NCBI GenBank assembly: GCA_002287215.1
Contig: LMVO01000046.1
Span: 1-64,000 of the forward strand
Source: Methanocorpusculum parvum
GTDB lineage: Archaea; Halobacteriota; Methanomicrobia; Methanomicrobiales; Methanocorpusculaceae
Direction: 5' to 3'
DNA: 64,000 nucleotides
Shown: in pieces, positions 1-8,683 of the stretch
How positions within the stretch are numbered: the first letter of the stretch is position 1
Layout of the letters: the number at the start of each line of letters is the position of its first letter
Notes under the pieces: generated by a model
What the model was told of the DNA's origin: nothing
Seen by the model: only the letters and a program-made list of their open reading frames with translations
Database searches by the model: none
Translations under genes and position numbers: made by a program

Positions 1-20
1 GTCTTTTCTACTTTTGCCAT
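1..20 (-). CDS. mcrA: Methyl-coenzyme M reductase alpha subunit, first codons only
   Basis: Read on the minus strand, the first 20 bases give ATG and then codons for MAKVEK, the usual beginning of McrA. It lies 5 bases behind the mcrG stop and has a GGAGG-like ribosome site inside the end of mcrG. McrA carries the F430 active site. Only six full codons are in the window, so the identity rests on position in the mcrBDCGA order plus this short start. Confidence 0.75.
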
Positions 21-25
21 ATTAC

Positions 26-790
26 TCAGGCCTCCTTGGGCATGAATCCGTATTTGGTACGGAGGGCGTGGATACGCTGAACGTATGCAACATATTCAGT
101 GTCAGAACGGAATGCCGTTCCGACAAGGGAGTGGAACATCGGGGTGTTCGCTTTGAGCCAGGCTGCGTCCATCGGTTTGCCGACAGCGACTTTGCGGTCG
201 AGTGGGACACCGACCTGGTCTTTGATGTATTTTACAACACCATCTTTGTCGAGGATGCAGCGCTGGAGCATATCGAACATCATACCGTTCTCTGCGAGAC
301 GGAGTGAGTGTCCATGCACGGTTGCACCGCGGATACCGGTGGTTGCCGGGTCGAAGATGGCGGTCTCGATAAGCTCGCGTGCGTATCCTTCAAGGTCACG
401 CTCACGGCACTCGACGATCTGACGGCCGGAGAGAGTTCCCGGGTCGATACCGCGGAAACGGTAGCATTCGAGATAGGTTCTCTGGTACGGCTGCGAGGGA
501 CCGTTCAGCATAGAGTCAGCGAACTGAATGTATCTGACACGGTCACCGGCTTTTGCGCCTTCGGTCGGTTTTACGATTTTACGGATCGGGCAGTCGGGTT
601 CACCCTGCTCTGCGAGCGGGGGGTGTGCGGACGGGTATGCCTGTCCTGGTGCACGGTGTCCCATAATAAGGACGATATCCTCATCAGTGACGCTGCGAAT
701 CTTTTCGAGCTTTACGTTCGGGTTCATCTGGTTGCGACGTACTTCCGCAACTTTGGAGGTTCCCGGACCATACTGTGGTTTGTATGCCAT
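26..790 (-). CDS. mcrG: Methyl-coenzyme M reductase gamma subunit
   Basis: This is the 254-residue gamma subunit of the nickel F430 enzyme that joins methyl-coenzyme M and coenzyme B into methane and the heterodisulfide, in the cytoplasm. The start MAKYKPQYGPG-like region (here MAYKPQYGPGTSKVAEVRRN), the GHRAPGQAYPSAHPPLAE stretch near residue 45 and the conserved C-terminal part with the FRGIDPGTLSGRQ block match the family over its full usual length. It sits 11 bases after mcrC and just before mcrA, so it is co-transcribed in mcrBDCGA. Nothing looks broken. Confidence 0.97.
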   Translation of the reverse strand: MAYKPQYGPGTSKVAEVRRNQMNPNVKLEKIRSVTDEDIVLIMGHRAPGQAYPSAHPPLAEQGEPDCPIRKIVKPTEGAKAGDRVRYIQFADSMLNGPSQPYQRTYLECYRFRGIDPGTLSGRQIVECRERDLEGYARELIETAIFDPATTGIRGATVHGHSLRLAENGMMFDMLQRCILDKDGVVKYIKDQVGVPLDRKVAVGKPMDAAWLKANTPMFHSLVGTAFRSDTEYVAYVQRIHALRTKYGFMPKEA

Positions 791-801
791 AGTTTGTTCA
801 C

Positions 802-1425
802 CTAGTTTGTAGATTTAATAATTCTGAGTACTTCATGAATGACATCTGACATAGCCACACGACTTGGCGTCTGTCCCCGGGTTATCCCGGTAACAAGTCC
901 CATTACCGTGCCTTTGGTCCGAATGTCATCTGGTTTTGGCATTACGTATGCGGTCTTAACACCGGCTTTTGCAAAATCCTCATAATCAACCGGAGCCTGG
1001 CAGACGACAACAGCATTTACGCTGCATTCCTGCAGGATCTTTCTTGATTTGTGGACCACATGAGACCGTATGTTTCCGTGGTGAAGAACGGCAACTTTGT
1101 GACGTTCTATCTGTTCTATCTCGCGATCGAGAATTCCGAAATTTGAGCCGAGTGCTACCCCGCCGATATCCGCATCAGGTGGAACTCCGCTGCCTGCGTT
1201 CAGCACCAAGGTACTTACGCTGTATTCGATCCCCTGCTGCCGCAGTGCTGACGTAATATCGCAGACAGGTTTTGTAATATGTCTCCGGCCTGGAGACATG
1301 CCCACGATGATAACATCAGGATTTTTACATTCAGAGATGGTTCCCCTCTGAGCAAGAGATCCCCCCTTGCCCATACCCATACTCTGTCTGCAGTCGACGA
1401 GTTGTGTTACACGACCAAGCGGCAT
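802..1425 (-). CDS. mcrC: Methyl-coenzyme M reductase operon protein C
   Basis: A 207-residue McrC protein encoded between mcrD and mcrG, the standard place. McrC is a component of the ATP-dependent activation complex that reduces the F430 nickel in Mcr. The N-terminal stretch with GRVTQLVDCRQSMGMGKGG and the IIVGMSPGRRHITKPVCDIT segment are family hallmarks. Cysteines at the DCRQ, PVCD and VVCQAPVD positions are present. It begins 2 bases after mcrD ends, so translation is probably coupled. The assignment is family-level; the activation role comes from work on other methanogens. Confidence 0.95.
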   Translation of the reverse strand: MPLGRVTQLVDCRQSMGMGKGGSLAQRGTISECKNPDVIIVGMSPGRRHITKPVCDITSALRQQGIEYSVSTLVLNAGSGVPPDADIGGVALGSNFGILDREIEQIERHKVAVLHHGNIRSHVVHKSRKILQECSVNAVVVCQAPVDYEDFAKAGVKTAYVMPKPDDIRTKGTVMGLVTGITRGQTPSRVAMSDVIHEVLRIIKSTN

Positions 1426-1427
1426 TT

Positions 1428-1901
1428 TTATTTTGTTCCCTGAAGGATGATAGGGCGCTGTTTGCTTTTTGGATCGCTCATTCCGAGAATTCTTTTGTCA
1501 TCGACAATACCGTATTTAGCATAGTCGGTGGTAGTCATGTTCGACCGCATATAGGTACCTTCGGTGATACCATACGGGAATTTGTCAGCGAAGACCTCAT
1601 CACATGCCGCCTTGACAAGCGGAATCACAGAAGCATCTTCCAATTCAAGAAGAATTGCACCGACCTGAACGTGGAGAAGATAATCTTCACCGCAGACTTT
1701 TATGATGCGCCGATGTGTGTTGTCATTGATCTCGCCTCTGGCCGGACCGTAAGGTACGGTAGCCGGAAGGTTTGGACCATTGAGGACCAGACGGCGTATC
1801 CCATCTATTGCGCAGATTTTATCGAGAAGAATCTCGGTAGTTTCCGGATTCAGAAATCTCGTGGGGACGATTCTTAGTTGTGGATGTATTGTTTCTGTCA
1901 T
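1428..1901 (-). CDS. mcrD: Methyl-coenzyme M reductase operon protein D
   Basis: McrD, 157 residues, is a small operon partner of methyl-coenzyme M reductase that is thought to bind the unassembled or inactive enzyme during maturation. The sequence shows the family segments RIVPTRFLNPETTE near the start and VPYGPARGEIND in the middle, the latter close to a glycine-rich loop. It follows mcrB by 38 bases and ends 2 bases before mcrC. Length and order are normal. Its exact function is not settled in the family. Confidence 0.95.
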   Translation of the reverse strand: MTETIHPQLRIVPTRFLNPETTEILLDKICAIDGIRRLVLNGPNLPATVPYGPARGEINDNTHRRIIKVCGEDYLLHVQVGAILLELEDASVIPLVKAACDEVFADKFPYGITEGTYMRSNMTTTDYAKYGIVDDKRILGMSDPKSKQRPIILQGTK

Positions 1902-1939
1902 TCTAGTTCCTTTCCGCCTAAGCGGAAATCAGTACAGGT

Positions 1940-3253
1940 TTAAACTGCTTTTGCAATTGCCTGGAGCGGGCGGGCGAACTCATCGATCTGACCGAAGGTA
2001 TCACCGTAAACTTTTGCGGTTCCTTCTGGAGAGAACATCTGAGTACCTGCATCAAGTGCACATGCTGCAACGATACAAGGCATACCAACACCTGCTGCGT
2101 GACGGGTAACGACGTGGTTTCCGTTGAAGATACCAGGTCCTCCACCACCGTAGATGGAGTGGCTGAAGAAGGAGAAACCGACTGCAACACCCATTGTTCT
2201 TCCGAAGTCAGATCCCGGGAGTCCGGTTTCGTGTTCGATAAGGTCGTTGAAGTACAGTAAGGTCGAGGATACTGCCTGGGCGAAACGTCCGGCACCACAG
2301 TTTACCATGGTTGCTGCAAGCGTTCCGGCAGAGGTGTATGCGTTCCAAAGCATTGGGTCTTTGGTCTCGTAGGGTTTGAAGTAGCCGCCTTTTGCTGCTG
2401 CACCCTGTTTGATGACTTTATCTTCGACTGCACGCTCGACTAAGGACTGGACAACAGTACCGACAGTTCCCGTCTGGCCGTTCTCTTTTACAAGATCGTA
2501 GACGATGTTGTTGGCGTTGAGACCCTGGTAGGCGAGCAGTAAGAGCTGTGCACGCTCGAATGGACCGATAGCGGCACCCATTTCGAACTCTCCTGCCTGT
2601 TCAAAGACAGAAGTAAGTGCTGCGCCCTGCATTGCATTACGGTGGGTGATCATCACAGACTGGTTTGCCGGGATGTTACGAAGTGCGTATCCGAGAGACT
2701 CGTTGTTCTGCGGGATAGACATGATCATAGAACATGCTCCGCCTGCCATATCCATAGTGACCGGGTAGGTACCGTATGCTGCTGCTTTGACGGTGTTTGC
2801 GTCGAACATGTCAACGTTGAACTGCTCGACAACTGCATAAGTGGTTGCTGCTGCGACAGAAGTAAGAGCTGCATCGTAGGTTGCTGCTGCTGCGATACGT
2901 GCAGAAGGCACCTTAACCAGCAGAAGTTTTCCGCCGTTGTAGCGTTTAATCATTGTGTCGTCGCCTGCTTCAACAGAGACGTACTCTTTGATTTTTGCTT
3001 CGATTGCGTCGATGTTGCCGACGATATCAAGGTTGAGTTCACGACCGAGGATCTGCTGGTGCTTACCGATCTTACCGGTCTTTAATGCATCCTGCATACC
3101 GCCAAGGTTGACCGCAACGGTCCTCTTGGTGTCGTCGATGATTTTCTTTACTGCCGGGTTAACCAGCGGGCTGATCCTTTCGAGTGCGACATTGCTCTTT
3201 AAGAGTTTGCCGTTGTCGTCGTAAAGGTCGATTACATCTTTGTATTTTGCCAT
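1940..3253 (-). CDS. mcrB: Methyl-coenzyme M reductase beta subunit
   Basis: The 437-residue beta subunit is first in the operon. It helps form the channel where coenzyme B enters and lines the F430 pocket. The start MAKYKDVIDLYDDNGKLLKS and the glycine-rich GGGGPGIFNGNHVVTRHA at residues 369-386 are diagnostic, and the protein ends in the usual FARPLQAIAKAV-type tail. The ribosome site AGAGGA lies about 8 bases before ATG on the minus strand. No second mcr/mrt operon is seen in this window, so whether the organism has isoenzymes cannot be told here. Confidence 0.97.
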   Translation of the reverse strand: MAKYKDVIDLYDDNGKLLKSNVALERISPLVNPAVKKIIDDTKRTVAVNLGGMQDALKTGKIGKHQQILGRELNLDIVGNIDAIEAKIKEYVSVEAGDDTMIKRYNGGKLLLVKVPSARIAAAATYDAALTSVAAATTYAVVEQFNVDMFDANTVKAAAYGTYPVTMDMAGGACSMIMSIPQNNESLGYALRNIPANQSVMITHRNAMQGAALTSVFEQAGEFEMGAAIGPFERAQLLLLAYQGLNANNIVYDLVKENGQTGTVGTVVQSLVERAVEDKVIKQGAAAKGGYFKPYETKDPMLWNAYTSAGTLAATMVNCGAGRFAQAVSSTLLYFNDLIEHETGLPGSDFGRTMGVAVGFSFFSHSIYGGGGPGIFNGNHVVTRHAAGVGMPCIVAACALDAGTQMFSPEGTAKVYGDTFGQIDEFARPLQAIAKAV

Positions 3254-3743
3254 AATTTTTCCTCTTTTGTAAGGTGATTGGATTGGCTGTTTTACCGTTA
3301 CTTATACTGAAAATACCTGCTTGTTACTGAATAGAAACGCTGATGGTCAGTGACGGTTGCTTTTTTCACGTCCACGGCCCGGTTTTTGCAAACCTACAGG
3401 CCAGGCAGATAGCCATTGTCTGGATATCCGCCCCCTCTCGGGACATTTACACTGTATCTTTGTGTCGGGATATAAGTATTATCTTTAGAAGAGAGATTAA
3501 GTGATTTAGTGTACATTCCTGATATTTTGACGAATTTTGCCAGTCAGAGCATATTTCAAGGGTGTTTTCATTCACAGGGATTTTTTACGTGCGTGAAAAA
3601 GTACATTTGTAATACTTTATTTGCCCAATTAGTTCTCTGCGTGATATTTCAGTATGCGCCCTAGAAATTTGCAGAAATCATCATCCTTTACAACGATCCC
3701 GGATGAACTTTTTTCACCCCTCACACCCAACCATAGTATCACA
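3254..3743. promoter_or_regulatory. Divergent promoter region between mcr operon and trmY
   Basis: About 490 bases without a gene. On the minus strand there are two TATA-like candidates for mcr: one near 3470-3478 (reads TACTTATAT), which would leave a leader of roughly 190 bases, and one near 3300-3306 (GTATAAG) with a short leader. The longer leader could fold locally, because GGCC and GGTTT near 3378-3404 have downstream complements. On the plus strand CTTTATTT near 3616-3623 is a possible box for trmY. Which box is used cannot be read from sequence alone. Confidence 0.45.
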
Positions 3744-4331
3744 ATGATAAGGTTTGCAGTAATAGGACACAAAGCAGTCACAACACCCGACTTCTCTCTA
3801 AATGATATGCCGGGAGGGGCCGGACGGATGGATGTTTTATGCAGATGCATCAACGCCTCGTTTTTTCTCAGCCATGACCTGCGGCGAAACACCGAATGTT
3901 ATCTTATCCTGAAAGGAGGAGAACAGGCCGACCCTGAGAACACAGTCACCCTCCGGTTTTCCGGTGAAAAGATCAAATCCCTCAACCCCGACGAACGAAG
4001 TGCCGGTGCACTGATCAAAAAAGCACTCGTAACTATTCCTGAGGAGGAATACCAGCGGGCAGCTCCCGGAATATCCATCAGAAAAAGCGGACTTTCCAAA
4101 CTTCTTCAAGAACACCCCTTCGCCGTCCTTGATGAAAACGGCGAAGACATCCGAACAGCAAAAATCCTTCCGGAAAATTTCATATTGAGTGATCATCAGA
4201 ACTTCACCGAAGAAGAAATGGACCTTATCAAAGACCTCCCGAAATACTCAGTCGGCCCCCGTGTCCTCCATGCAGATCACACGATCACCGTAATCTTAAA
4301 CGAGTTTGACCGCCGTGGAGAACAAGCCTAA
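3744..4331 (+). CDS. trmY: tRNA (pseudouridine(54)-N1)-methyltransferase
   Basis: TrmY is a SPOUT-fold enzyme that methylates N1 of pseudouridine 54 in archaeal tRNA using S-adenosylmethionine. The reading frame is open from 3654, but homologues begin with a strand like MIRFAVIGHKAVTTPDFSL, so the ATG at 3744 is chosen (195 residues). Family marks are the GGAGRMDVLCRCINASFFLSH segment near residue 22 and the C-terminal knot region with LSVGPRVLHAD-like residues (YSVGPRVLHADHTI). The next gene is pus10, which makes the pseudouridine that TrmY methylates, so the pairing is functionally sensible. No clear ribosome site precedes the chosen start. Confidence 0.9.
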   Translation: MIRFAVIGHKAVTTPDFSLNDMPGGAGRMDVLCRCINASFFLSHDLRRNTECYLILKGGEQADPENTVTLRFSGEKIKSLNPDERSAGALIKKALVTIPEEEYQRAAPGISIRKSGLSKLLQEHPFAVLDENGEDIRTAKILPENFILSDHQNFTEEEMDLIKDLPKYSVGPRVLHADHTITVILNEFDRRGEQA

Positions 4332-4361
4332 ATGGTTTCCCATCCAATATAACAGAATCAA

Positions 4362-5597
4362 ATGCTTGAACTCGTCAACACCATATTAGAGTACGGCGAT
4401 ATCTGCGATCACTGCCTTGGCCGGCTGTTCGCAAAAAAATCATTCGGACTCACCAACGAAGAGCGGGGCCGTTCCCTTCGGATAGCTCATGCCCTTGCGT
4501 ATAATATCCCCTACAAACCCTATGAAAAAGGAACCTGCTGGGTCTGCAACGACTTATTCGATACGATTCCCTACTGGGCTGAGAAAGCAGCAGCAGCCGT
4601 ACAAGGAATCGACCACGAGACATTCGTCATAGGCACCCGCGTTCCCCCGATGATGGCTGAATCAGAAGAGATGCTCTGGTCCGACCTTTCACTCGAAAAC
4701 CCCGAACCCCTCAAATCCGAGATGAACCGTGAAGTCGGAAAAGCAGTTTCCGCTCTCACCGGCAAACACGGCAATCCGAAAAATCCCGAGGTCACCATCG
4801 TTTTGAATATTGCCGACGACTGTGTCGAAGTCCAGATCGCCTCATTATACTTCTACGGCAGGTATCTGAAATATGAACGCGGGATCCCGCAGACCCACTG
4901 GGACTGCCGCGCATGCAAAGGGAGAGGATGTGAAATCTGCAGCTTTACCGGCAAACAATACCCCACATCAGTGGAAGAACTCATTGCAGAAGTCCCAAAA
5001 CAGATTTTCGAAAGTGACTGCGGGGTCCTGCACGGAGCGGGAAGAGAAGACATCGACGCAGTCATGATCGGGACCGGAAGACCCTTTGTTATGGAGATGC
5101 AGAACCCGAAAAAGCGGACATATGACATAAAAGAACTGGAAAAAGCGATAAACGAGTCTGCAAACCCCAGAGTAGGGGTCGTCCTTGAAAGCTGGTCCGA
5201 CAAAAAAACCGTGGAAATGCTTAAATCAAACAAAGGGCATAAAACATACAGGATTCTAGTCTCAATAGATGACAGTATCTCTCTGGAAACTGTTCAGAAT
5301 GCCGTATCCAAGCTCAAAGGAGCCTGGATTGATCAGCGCACGCCTGAACGGGTCTCGCACAGACGTGCAGACCTCGTTCGAAAGAGACAGGTCATTGACA
5401 TAGGAGTTCTTGGTGTGGAAAACGGCCTTTACCGGCTTGAAGTGCTCGGTGAAGGCGGCCTCTACATCAAAGAGCTCGTATCAGGAGACGGGGGTCGAAC
5501 GACCCCCAGTCTTGCTGAAATCCTCGCCGTTCCGGCTAAAGTCGTCGAATTAGACGTGGTGCAGGTCGACGGATTACCAAATATTGGAGATGAGTAA
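4362..5597 (+). CDS. pus10: tRNA pseudouridine synthase Pus10 (positions 54 and 55)
   Basis: Pus10 makes pseudouridine 54 and 55 in the T loop of archaeal tRNA. The 411-residue product has the N-terminal zinc/THUMP part with CDHCLGRLF at residues 15-23 and CWVC near residue 59, a second cysteine set CRACKGRGCEIC from residue 182, and the catalytic segment GREDIDAVMIGTGRPF near residues 226-241 with the aspartate used by pseudouridine synthases. The gene ends 2 bases before rpl21e and opens a compact translation operon with trmY upstream. Confidence 0.93.
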   Translation: MLELVNTILEYGDICDHCLGRLFAKKSFGLTNEERGRSLRIAHALAYNIPYKPYEKGTCWVCNDLFDTIPYWAEKAAAAVQGIDHETFVIGTRVPPMMAESEEMLWSDLSLENPEPLKSEMNREVGKAVSALTGKHGNPKNPEVTIVLNIADDCVEVQIASLYFYGRYLKYERGIPQTHWDCRACKGRGCEICSFTGKQYPTSVEELIAEVPKQIFESDCGVLHGAGREDIDAVMIGTGRPFVMEMQNPKKRTYDIKELEKAINESANPRVGVVLESWSDKKTVEMLKSNKGHKTYRILVSIDDSISLETVQNAVSKLKGAWIDQRTPERVSHRRADLVRKRQVIDIGVLGVENGLYRLEVLGEGGLYIKELVSGDGGRTTPSLAEILAVPAKVVELDVVQVDGLPNIGDE

Positions 5598-5599
5598 AC

Positions 5600-5896
5600 A
5601 TGGCAAAGCACAATGGAATTAAAAAACGAACAAGATATAAGTTACAGAAAACCCTGCGCACCCGCGGAATGCCCAACGTGACCAAGATCATTCAGAACTT
5701 CGACGAAGGACAGAAAGTTCACCTTGTCTTAGACTCAAGCGTTCAGAAAGGACAGCCCCACCCGAGATTCCACGGCAAGACCGGAACGATCATCGGCAAG
5801 AGAGGCAGAGCCTGGCTCCTTGAGATCAAAGACGGCAATGCAACCAAAACAGTCATTGCAAGACCGCAGCACCTCACGGCGCAGAAATATAATTAA
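5600..5896 (+). CDS. rpl21e: 50S ribosomal protein L21e
   Basis: A basic 98-residue protein of the archaeal/eukaryotic large ribosomal subunit. The motif HPRFHGKTGTIIGKRG in the second half and the start MAKHNGIKKRTRYKLQKTLR are typical, as is the length. It starts 2 bases after the pus10 stop, which suggests translational coupling, and is followed by rpoF, an order that recurs in archaea. Confidence 0.96.
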   Translation: MAKHNGIKKRTRYKLQKTLRTRGMPNVTKIIQNFDEGQKVHLVLDSSVQKGQPHPRFHGKTGTIIGKRGRAWLLEIKDGNATKTVIARPQHLTAQKYN

Positions 5897-5934
5897 CCCC
5901 CAAATACTTATTTTACATTTATCAGGAGTCTCGC

Positions 5935-6303
5935 ATGAAAGTAAAGAAAATTATCAGTGAAGATATGATGACCCTTCCGGAGCTTCGCGTAGAACTTATT
6001 GCTATCCGCGAAAAACGCTCGGTTGGAGAACTGGATGATGAACCATCCCGGAGCATACCATACGAACTGCGTAAGAGTATTGACCATGCAGACAGTCTCA
6101 GTAAATGCAGTGTTGAAACGGCAAAGTCACTCCTTGTTGACCTTGCCTCAATGGAAAAAACGAAACCGGAGATCGCCTGCAGGATCGTCAACATTATGCC
6201 GCAGAGCCGTGATGAGATCAGAGCGATCTATGCAAAAGAGCGGTTCACCCTTCTTCCAGAAGATTTAGATCAGATTCTTGACACTCTGCACAAATACGAG
6301 TGA
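5935..6303 (+). CDS. rpoF: DNA-directed RNA polymerase subunit F (Rpb4)
   Basis: RpoF (Rpo4) pairs with subunit E to form the stalk of archaeal RNA polymerase. The 122-residue frame has the expected acidic, helical character, and its position between rpl21e and a DUF655 gene is the conserved archaeal order. The C-terminal end carries the HRDC-like helices with a PQSRDEIRAIYAKERF-type stretch that is the best family signature. A ribosome site AGGAG lies about 10 bases before the ATG. The next frame begins directly at the stop. Confidence 0.92.
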   Translation: MKVKKIISEDMMTLPELRVELIAIREKRSVGELDDEPSRSIPYELRKSIDHADSLSKCSVETAKSLLVDLASMEKTKPEIACRIVNIMPQSRDEIRAIYAKERFTLLPEDLDQILDTLHKYE

Positions 6304-6312
6304 GTGGTAGCG

Positions 6313-6891
6313 ATGCCGCCAAAGACTGAGAGGACCGATAAAAAGGAAGTCGAAGCTGTAGTCCTTGACTATCTTCAGTGGGGATATGCAAGCGACAGAC
6401 GTCCGTTGAATCAGCGCGAGTCGATTATTATCGCAGTCGGCACTGACCAGTTCAAACTTCTCGAACTCATCGCAAAAAAAGACGTCGCGATCAATCTGCA
6501 CGACAAAGTCTACATCGGCGAAGAGGAGAGAAAACATGTCGAGCGGGTAAAACGCCGGTTGTCGTACGACGAACTGACGCCGACCGCGAAAGGCGAGCTT
6601 GAGCCGGTAGTTGAAAAGATCATTGCAGCGTCTGAAGGCAGGTTCGTGGAGTTCTACAACACCGCTGTTCCCATCAGCCTCAAGATGCATATGTTAAATC
6701 TCCTCCCCGGATTCGGAAAGAAAACCCTTACCGACACCCTGGAAGAACGCCAGAAAAAACCGTTTGAGAGCTTCGAGAACATCCGCACCCGGGTCAAGAC
6801 CCTCCAGAAACCGGAGAAGTTTATCCGTGAACGGATCATGCTCGAACTTGAGAATCCGGAAGAGAAGTATCATCTCTTTACCTCAAAATAA
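6313..6891 (+). CDS. DUF655 family nucleic-acid-binding protein
   Basis: An archaeal DUF655 protein of about 192 residues. The N-terminal half (DYLQWGYASDRRPLNQRE and VYIGEEERKHVERVKRR) looks like an OB-type strand domain. The C-terminal half (MLNLLPGFGKKTLTDTLEER) contains a helix-hairpin-helix pattern, LLPGFGKK, which usually binds DNA or RNA non-specifically. The frame could also begin at the GTG at 6304; the ATG at 6313 is chosen because homologues start near PPKTE-like residues. It is always near rpoF and ksgA, so a role in ribosomal RNA handling is plausible but unproven. Confidence 0.85.
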   Translation: MPPKTERTDKKEVEAVVLDYLQWGYASDRRPLNQRESIIIAVGTDQFKLLELIAKKDVAINLHDKVYIGEEERKHVERVKRRLSYDELTPTAKGELEPVVEKIIAASEGRFVEFYNTAVPISLKMHMLNLLPGFGKKTLTDTLEERQKKPFESFENIRTRVKTLQKPEKFIRERIMLELENPEEKYHLFTSK

Positions 6892-6899
6892 TCTTTTTT

Positions 6900-7676
6900 A
6901 TGAAAGCGCCAAAGGATCAGCATTTTCTGATTGATACAGACGCCGTAGATTTTATCGCCGGGTCGGTCCCGATCCAGGGACGAAAGGTGCTTGAAGTAGG
7001 GCCGGGCGGAGGAGTCCTGACAGCGGCTCTTCTCGAACGGGGAGCAAATGTCAGAGCGGTCGAACTGGACGGAACGCTTCTCCCAAACCTTGAACAGCGG
7101 TTCAAAGATGAACTCGCTTCAGGTCAGCTGACCATAACCCGGGGCGATGCTTCCAGAGTTGACCTCCCGGATTTTGATCTGGTGATCGCAAATCTGCCCT
7201 ACTCCATCTCATCGAAGATCACGTTCCGGCTCCTCGAAACCGGATTCGAGACAGCTGTTCTGATGTATCAGTGGGAGTTTGCAAAACGCATGGTGTCCCC
7301 GCCTGGCGACGGAGAGTACGGCAGACTTTCCGTAATGGTGCAGACCTATGCGGATGTGGAGCTCATCCTCAAACTTCCGCCCCGGGCGTTCAGCCCCCCG
7401 CCGGAAGTCGATTCAGCAGTAGTAAAGATCATCCCGCGTGAACCCCCGGTCAAAATACTGAACCGCGAGGTCCATGCAGTTCTCGTTCGCGAACTCTTCT
7501 CCCACCGGAGAAAAACCATCCAGAACGGACTCAAAGGAATGAAAAGCATCTACGGTGAAGAGATCATAACAAAACTCATCGGCAGTCTACCAAAAGATCT
7601 CACAGGCAAACGCCCCGAGAAGCTTTCTATTCTGGATTTCATTGAGCTTGCCAACCGGCTAAGTGATCTGATATAA
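6900..7676 (+). CDS. rsmA: 16S rRNA dimethyladenosine transferase KsgA
   Basis: KsgA/RsmA dimethylates two neighbouring adenines in the last helix of 16S rRNA during small-subunit assembly. The 258-residue protein has the SAM-binding loop EVGPGGGVLTAALLERG near residues 31-47 and the catalytic NLPYSIS motif near residue 98, followed by the basic C-terminal domain with FSHRRKTIQNGLKG. The stop codon of ksgA overlaps the ATG of the next methyltransferase (TAATGG), so the two are coupled. Confidence 0.96.
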   Translation: MKAPKDQHFLIDTDAVDFIAGSVPIQGRKVLEVGPGGGVLTAALLERGANVRAVELDGTLLPNLEQRFKDELASGQLTITRGDASRVDLPDFDLVIANLPYSISSKITFRLLETGFETAVLMYQWEFAKRMVSPPGDGEYGRLSVMVQTYADVELILKLPPRAFSPPPEVDSAVVKIIPREPPVKILNREVHAVLVRELFSHRRKTIQNGLKGMKSIYGEEIITKLIGSLPKDLTGKRPEKLSILDFIELANRLSDLI

Positions 7677-8257
7677 TGGATATCGACAGGACCCAGATCT
7701 ATTTTCCCTCTGACGATACGTATCTCCTGATAAAAGCAGCACTCGCCGAAGTAAAGCCGGCCGACCGGGTCCTTGAGATCGGAACCGGATCGGGGGCAGT
7801 GGCAAAATCCGTAAAAGAAGTAACGCCGGATGTCCTCGCAGTCGAAATAAATCCCCACGCGGCAAAATATGCACACGAAGTAAACGGTATCGAGGTCATC
7901 AGAGGGGATCTCTTTGATCCGATCTGCGGAGAGTTCGATCTGATCTTATTCAATGCACCCTATCTTCCGACGGATCCGGAAGAGCGGCTTGACGACTGGC
8001 TTGAGTATGCTCTTGACGGAGGGCCGACCGGCCGGGAGGTCGTTGAGCGGTTTATCCGCGAAGCACCCCCTCACCTTTCAACATTCGGACGGATCCTCCT
8101 TCTCATCTCCTCCCTTACCGGGATCGATGACGTCCTGAAGATCTGTCATACAGAAGCATTGATCGCTCTCGTGACGGCAGAAGAACGGCAGGAAGACGGG
8201 GAGATCCTGTATGTTCTCCGGATCTCGCGGGATCTGTGTTCTCTTTGCAAAACCTAA
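7676..8257 (+). CDS. HemK/PrmC-like class I methyltransferase
   Basis: A 193-residue SAM-dependent methylase without the N-terminal domain of bacterial PrmC, the form found in archaea and the Mtq2 branch. The SAM loop is EIGTGSGAVAKS at residues 35-46 and the substrate motif is NAPYLPT near residue 91, a variant of the NPPY motif used to methylate amide nitrogens such as the GGQ glutamine of release factor aRF1. The release-factor target is inferred from the family. It overlaps ksgA by one base. Confidence 0.85.
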   Translation: MDIDRTQIYFPSDDTYLLIKAALAEVKPADRVLEIGTGSGAVAKSVKEVTPDVLAVEINPHAAKYAHEVNGIEVIRGDLFDPICGEFDLILFNAPYLPTDPEERLDDWLEYALDGGPTGREVVERFIREAPPHLSTFGRILLLISSLTGIDDVLKICHTEALIALVTAEERQEDGEILYVLRISRDLCSLCKT

Positions 8258-8284
8258 TTAATCCATGAATCCCCAATGTAGAAT

Positions 8285-8629
8285 ATGTCTCGTATATTAT
8301 CAGAACACGATATAGCCCTTCTTTTAAAACTCGCACCCGAGTGTGATACACTTGTCTGCGGAAAATCAGAAACAGCGTTTCGCTCGATCCTCCCGCCGGT
8401 AGCCAACCATTATGCAAAGGATGCGGATGATTTCGCAGCACGGCTGAACAGGCTCACGGAGGAGGAGTTTATTTCGCTCATCGAACTCATCCGGATCGGA
8501 AAAGAAGGAGTGGCATGTCTGCCGGCCGAGTGTGCCGAAGTTCTGATCGAACAGGCGATGCGCCGTGCCGGAGCAGATGCTGCAAATGAATTATATGCAC
8601 TCTACGAACTTGGCAATCAGTGCCAATAA
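8285..8629 (+). CDS. Small helical protein, function unknown
   Basis: A 114-residue acidic protein that I do not assign to a named family. It looks mostly helical and soluble, with one conserved-looking stretch LTEEEFISLIELIRIGKEGVACL and three cysteines (CDTL, ACLP, AECA). It follows the HemK-like gene by 27 bases, so it may be the end of the same transcript. There are no membrane segments or recognisable catalytic motifs. Codon use looks like its neighbours, which argues for a real gene. Confidence 0.7.
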   Translation: MSRILSEHDIALLLKLAPECDTLVCGKSETAFRSILPPVANHYAKDADDFAARLNRLTEEEFISLIELIRIGKEGVACLPAECAEVLIEQAMRRAGADAANELYALYELGNQCQ

Positions 8630-8683
8630 TTTTTTTACCACAATGCAATACTTTTTATCCCCGGAAATGAGTAAGAAGATACT

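Noticed and set aside
2642-3085. Cys/Val-rich plus-strand ORF over mcrB
   Set aside because: Shadow of the highly biased mcrB codons; no ribosome site or homologue.
3310-3360. Box C/D guide RNA before mcrB
   Set aside because: CTGA-like and TGATG-like words occur, but not in the C...D'...C'...D order and spacing needed.
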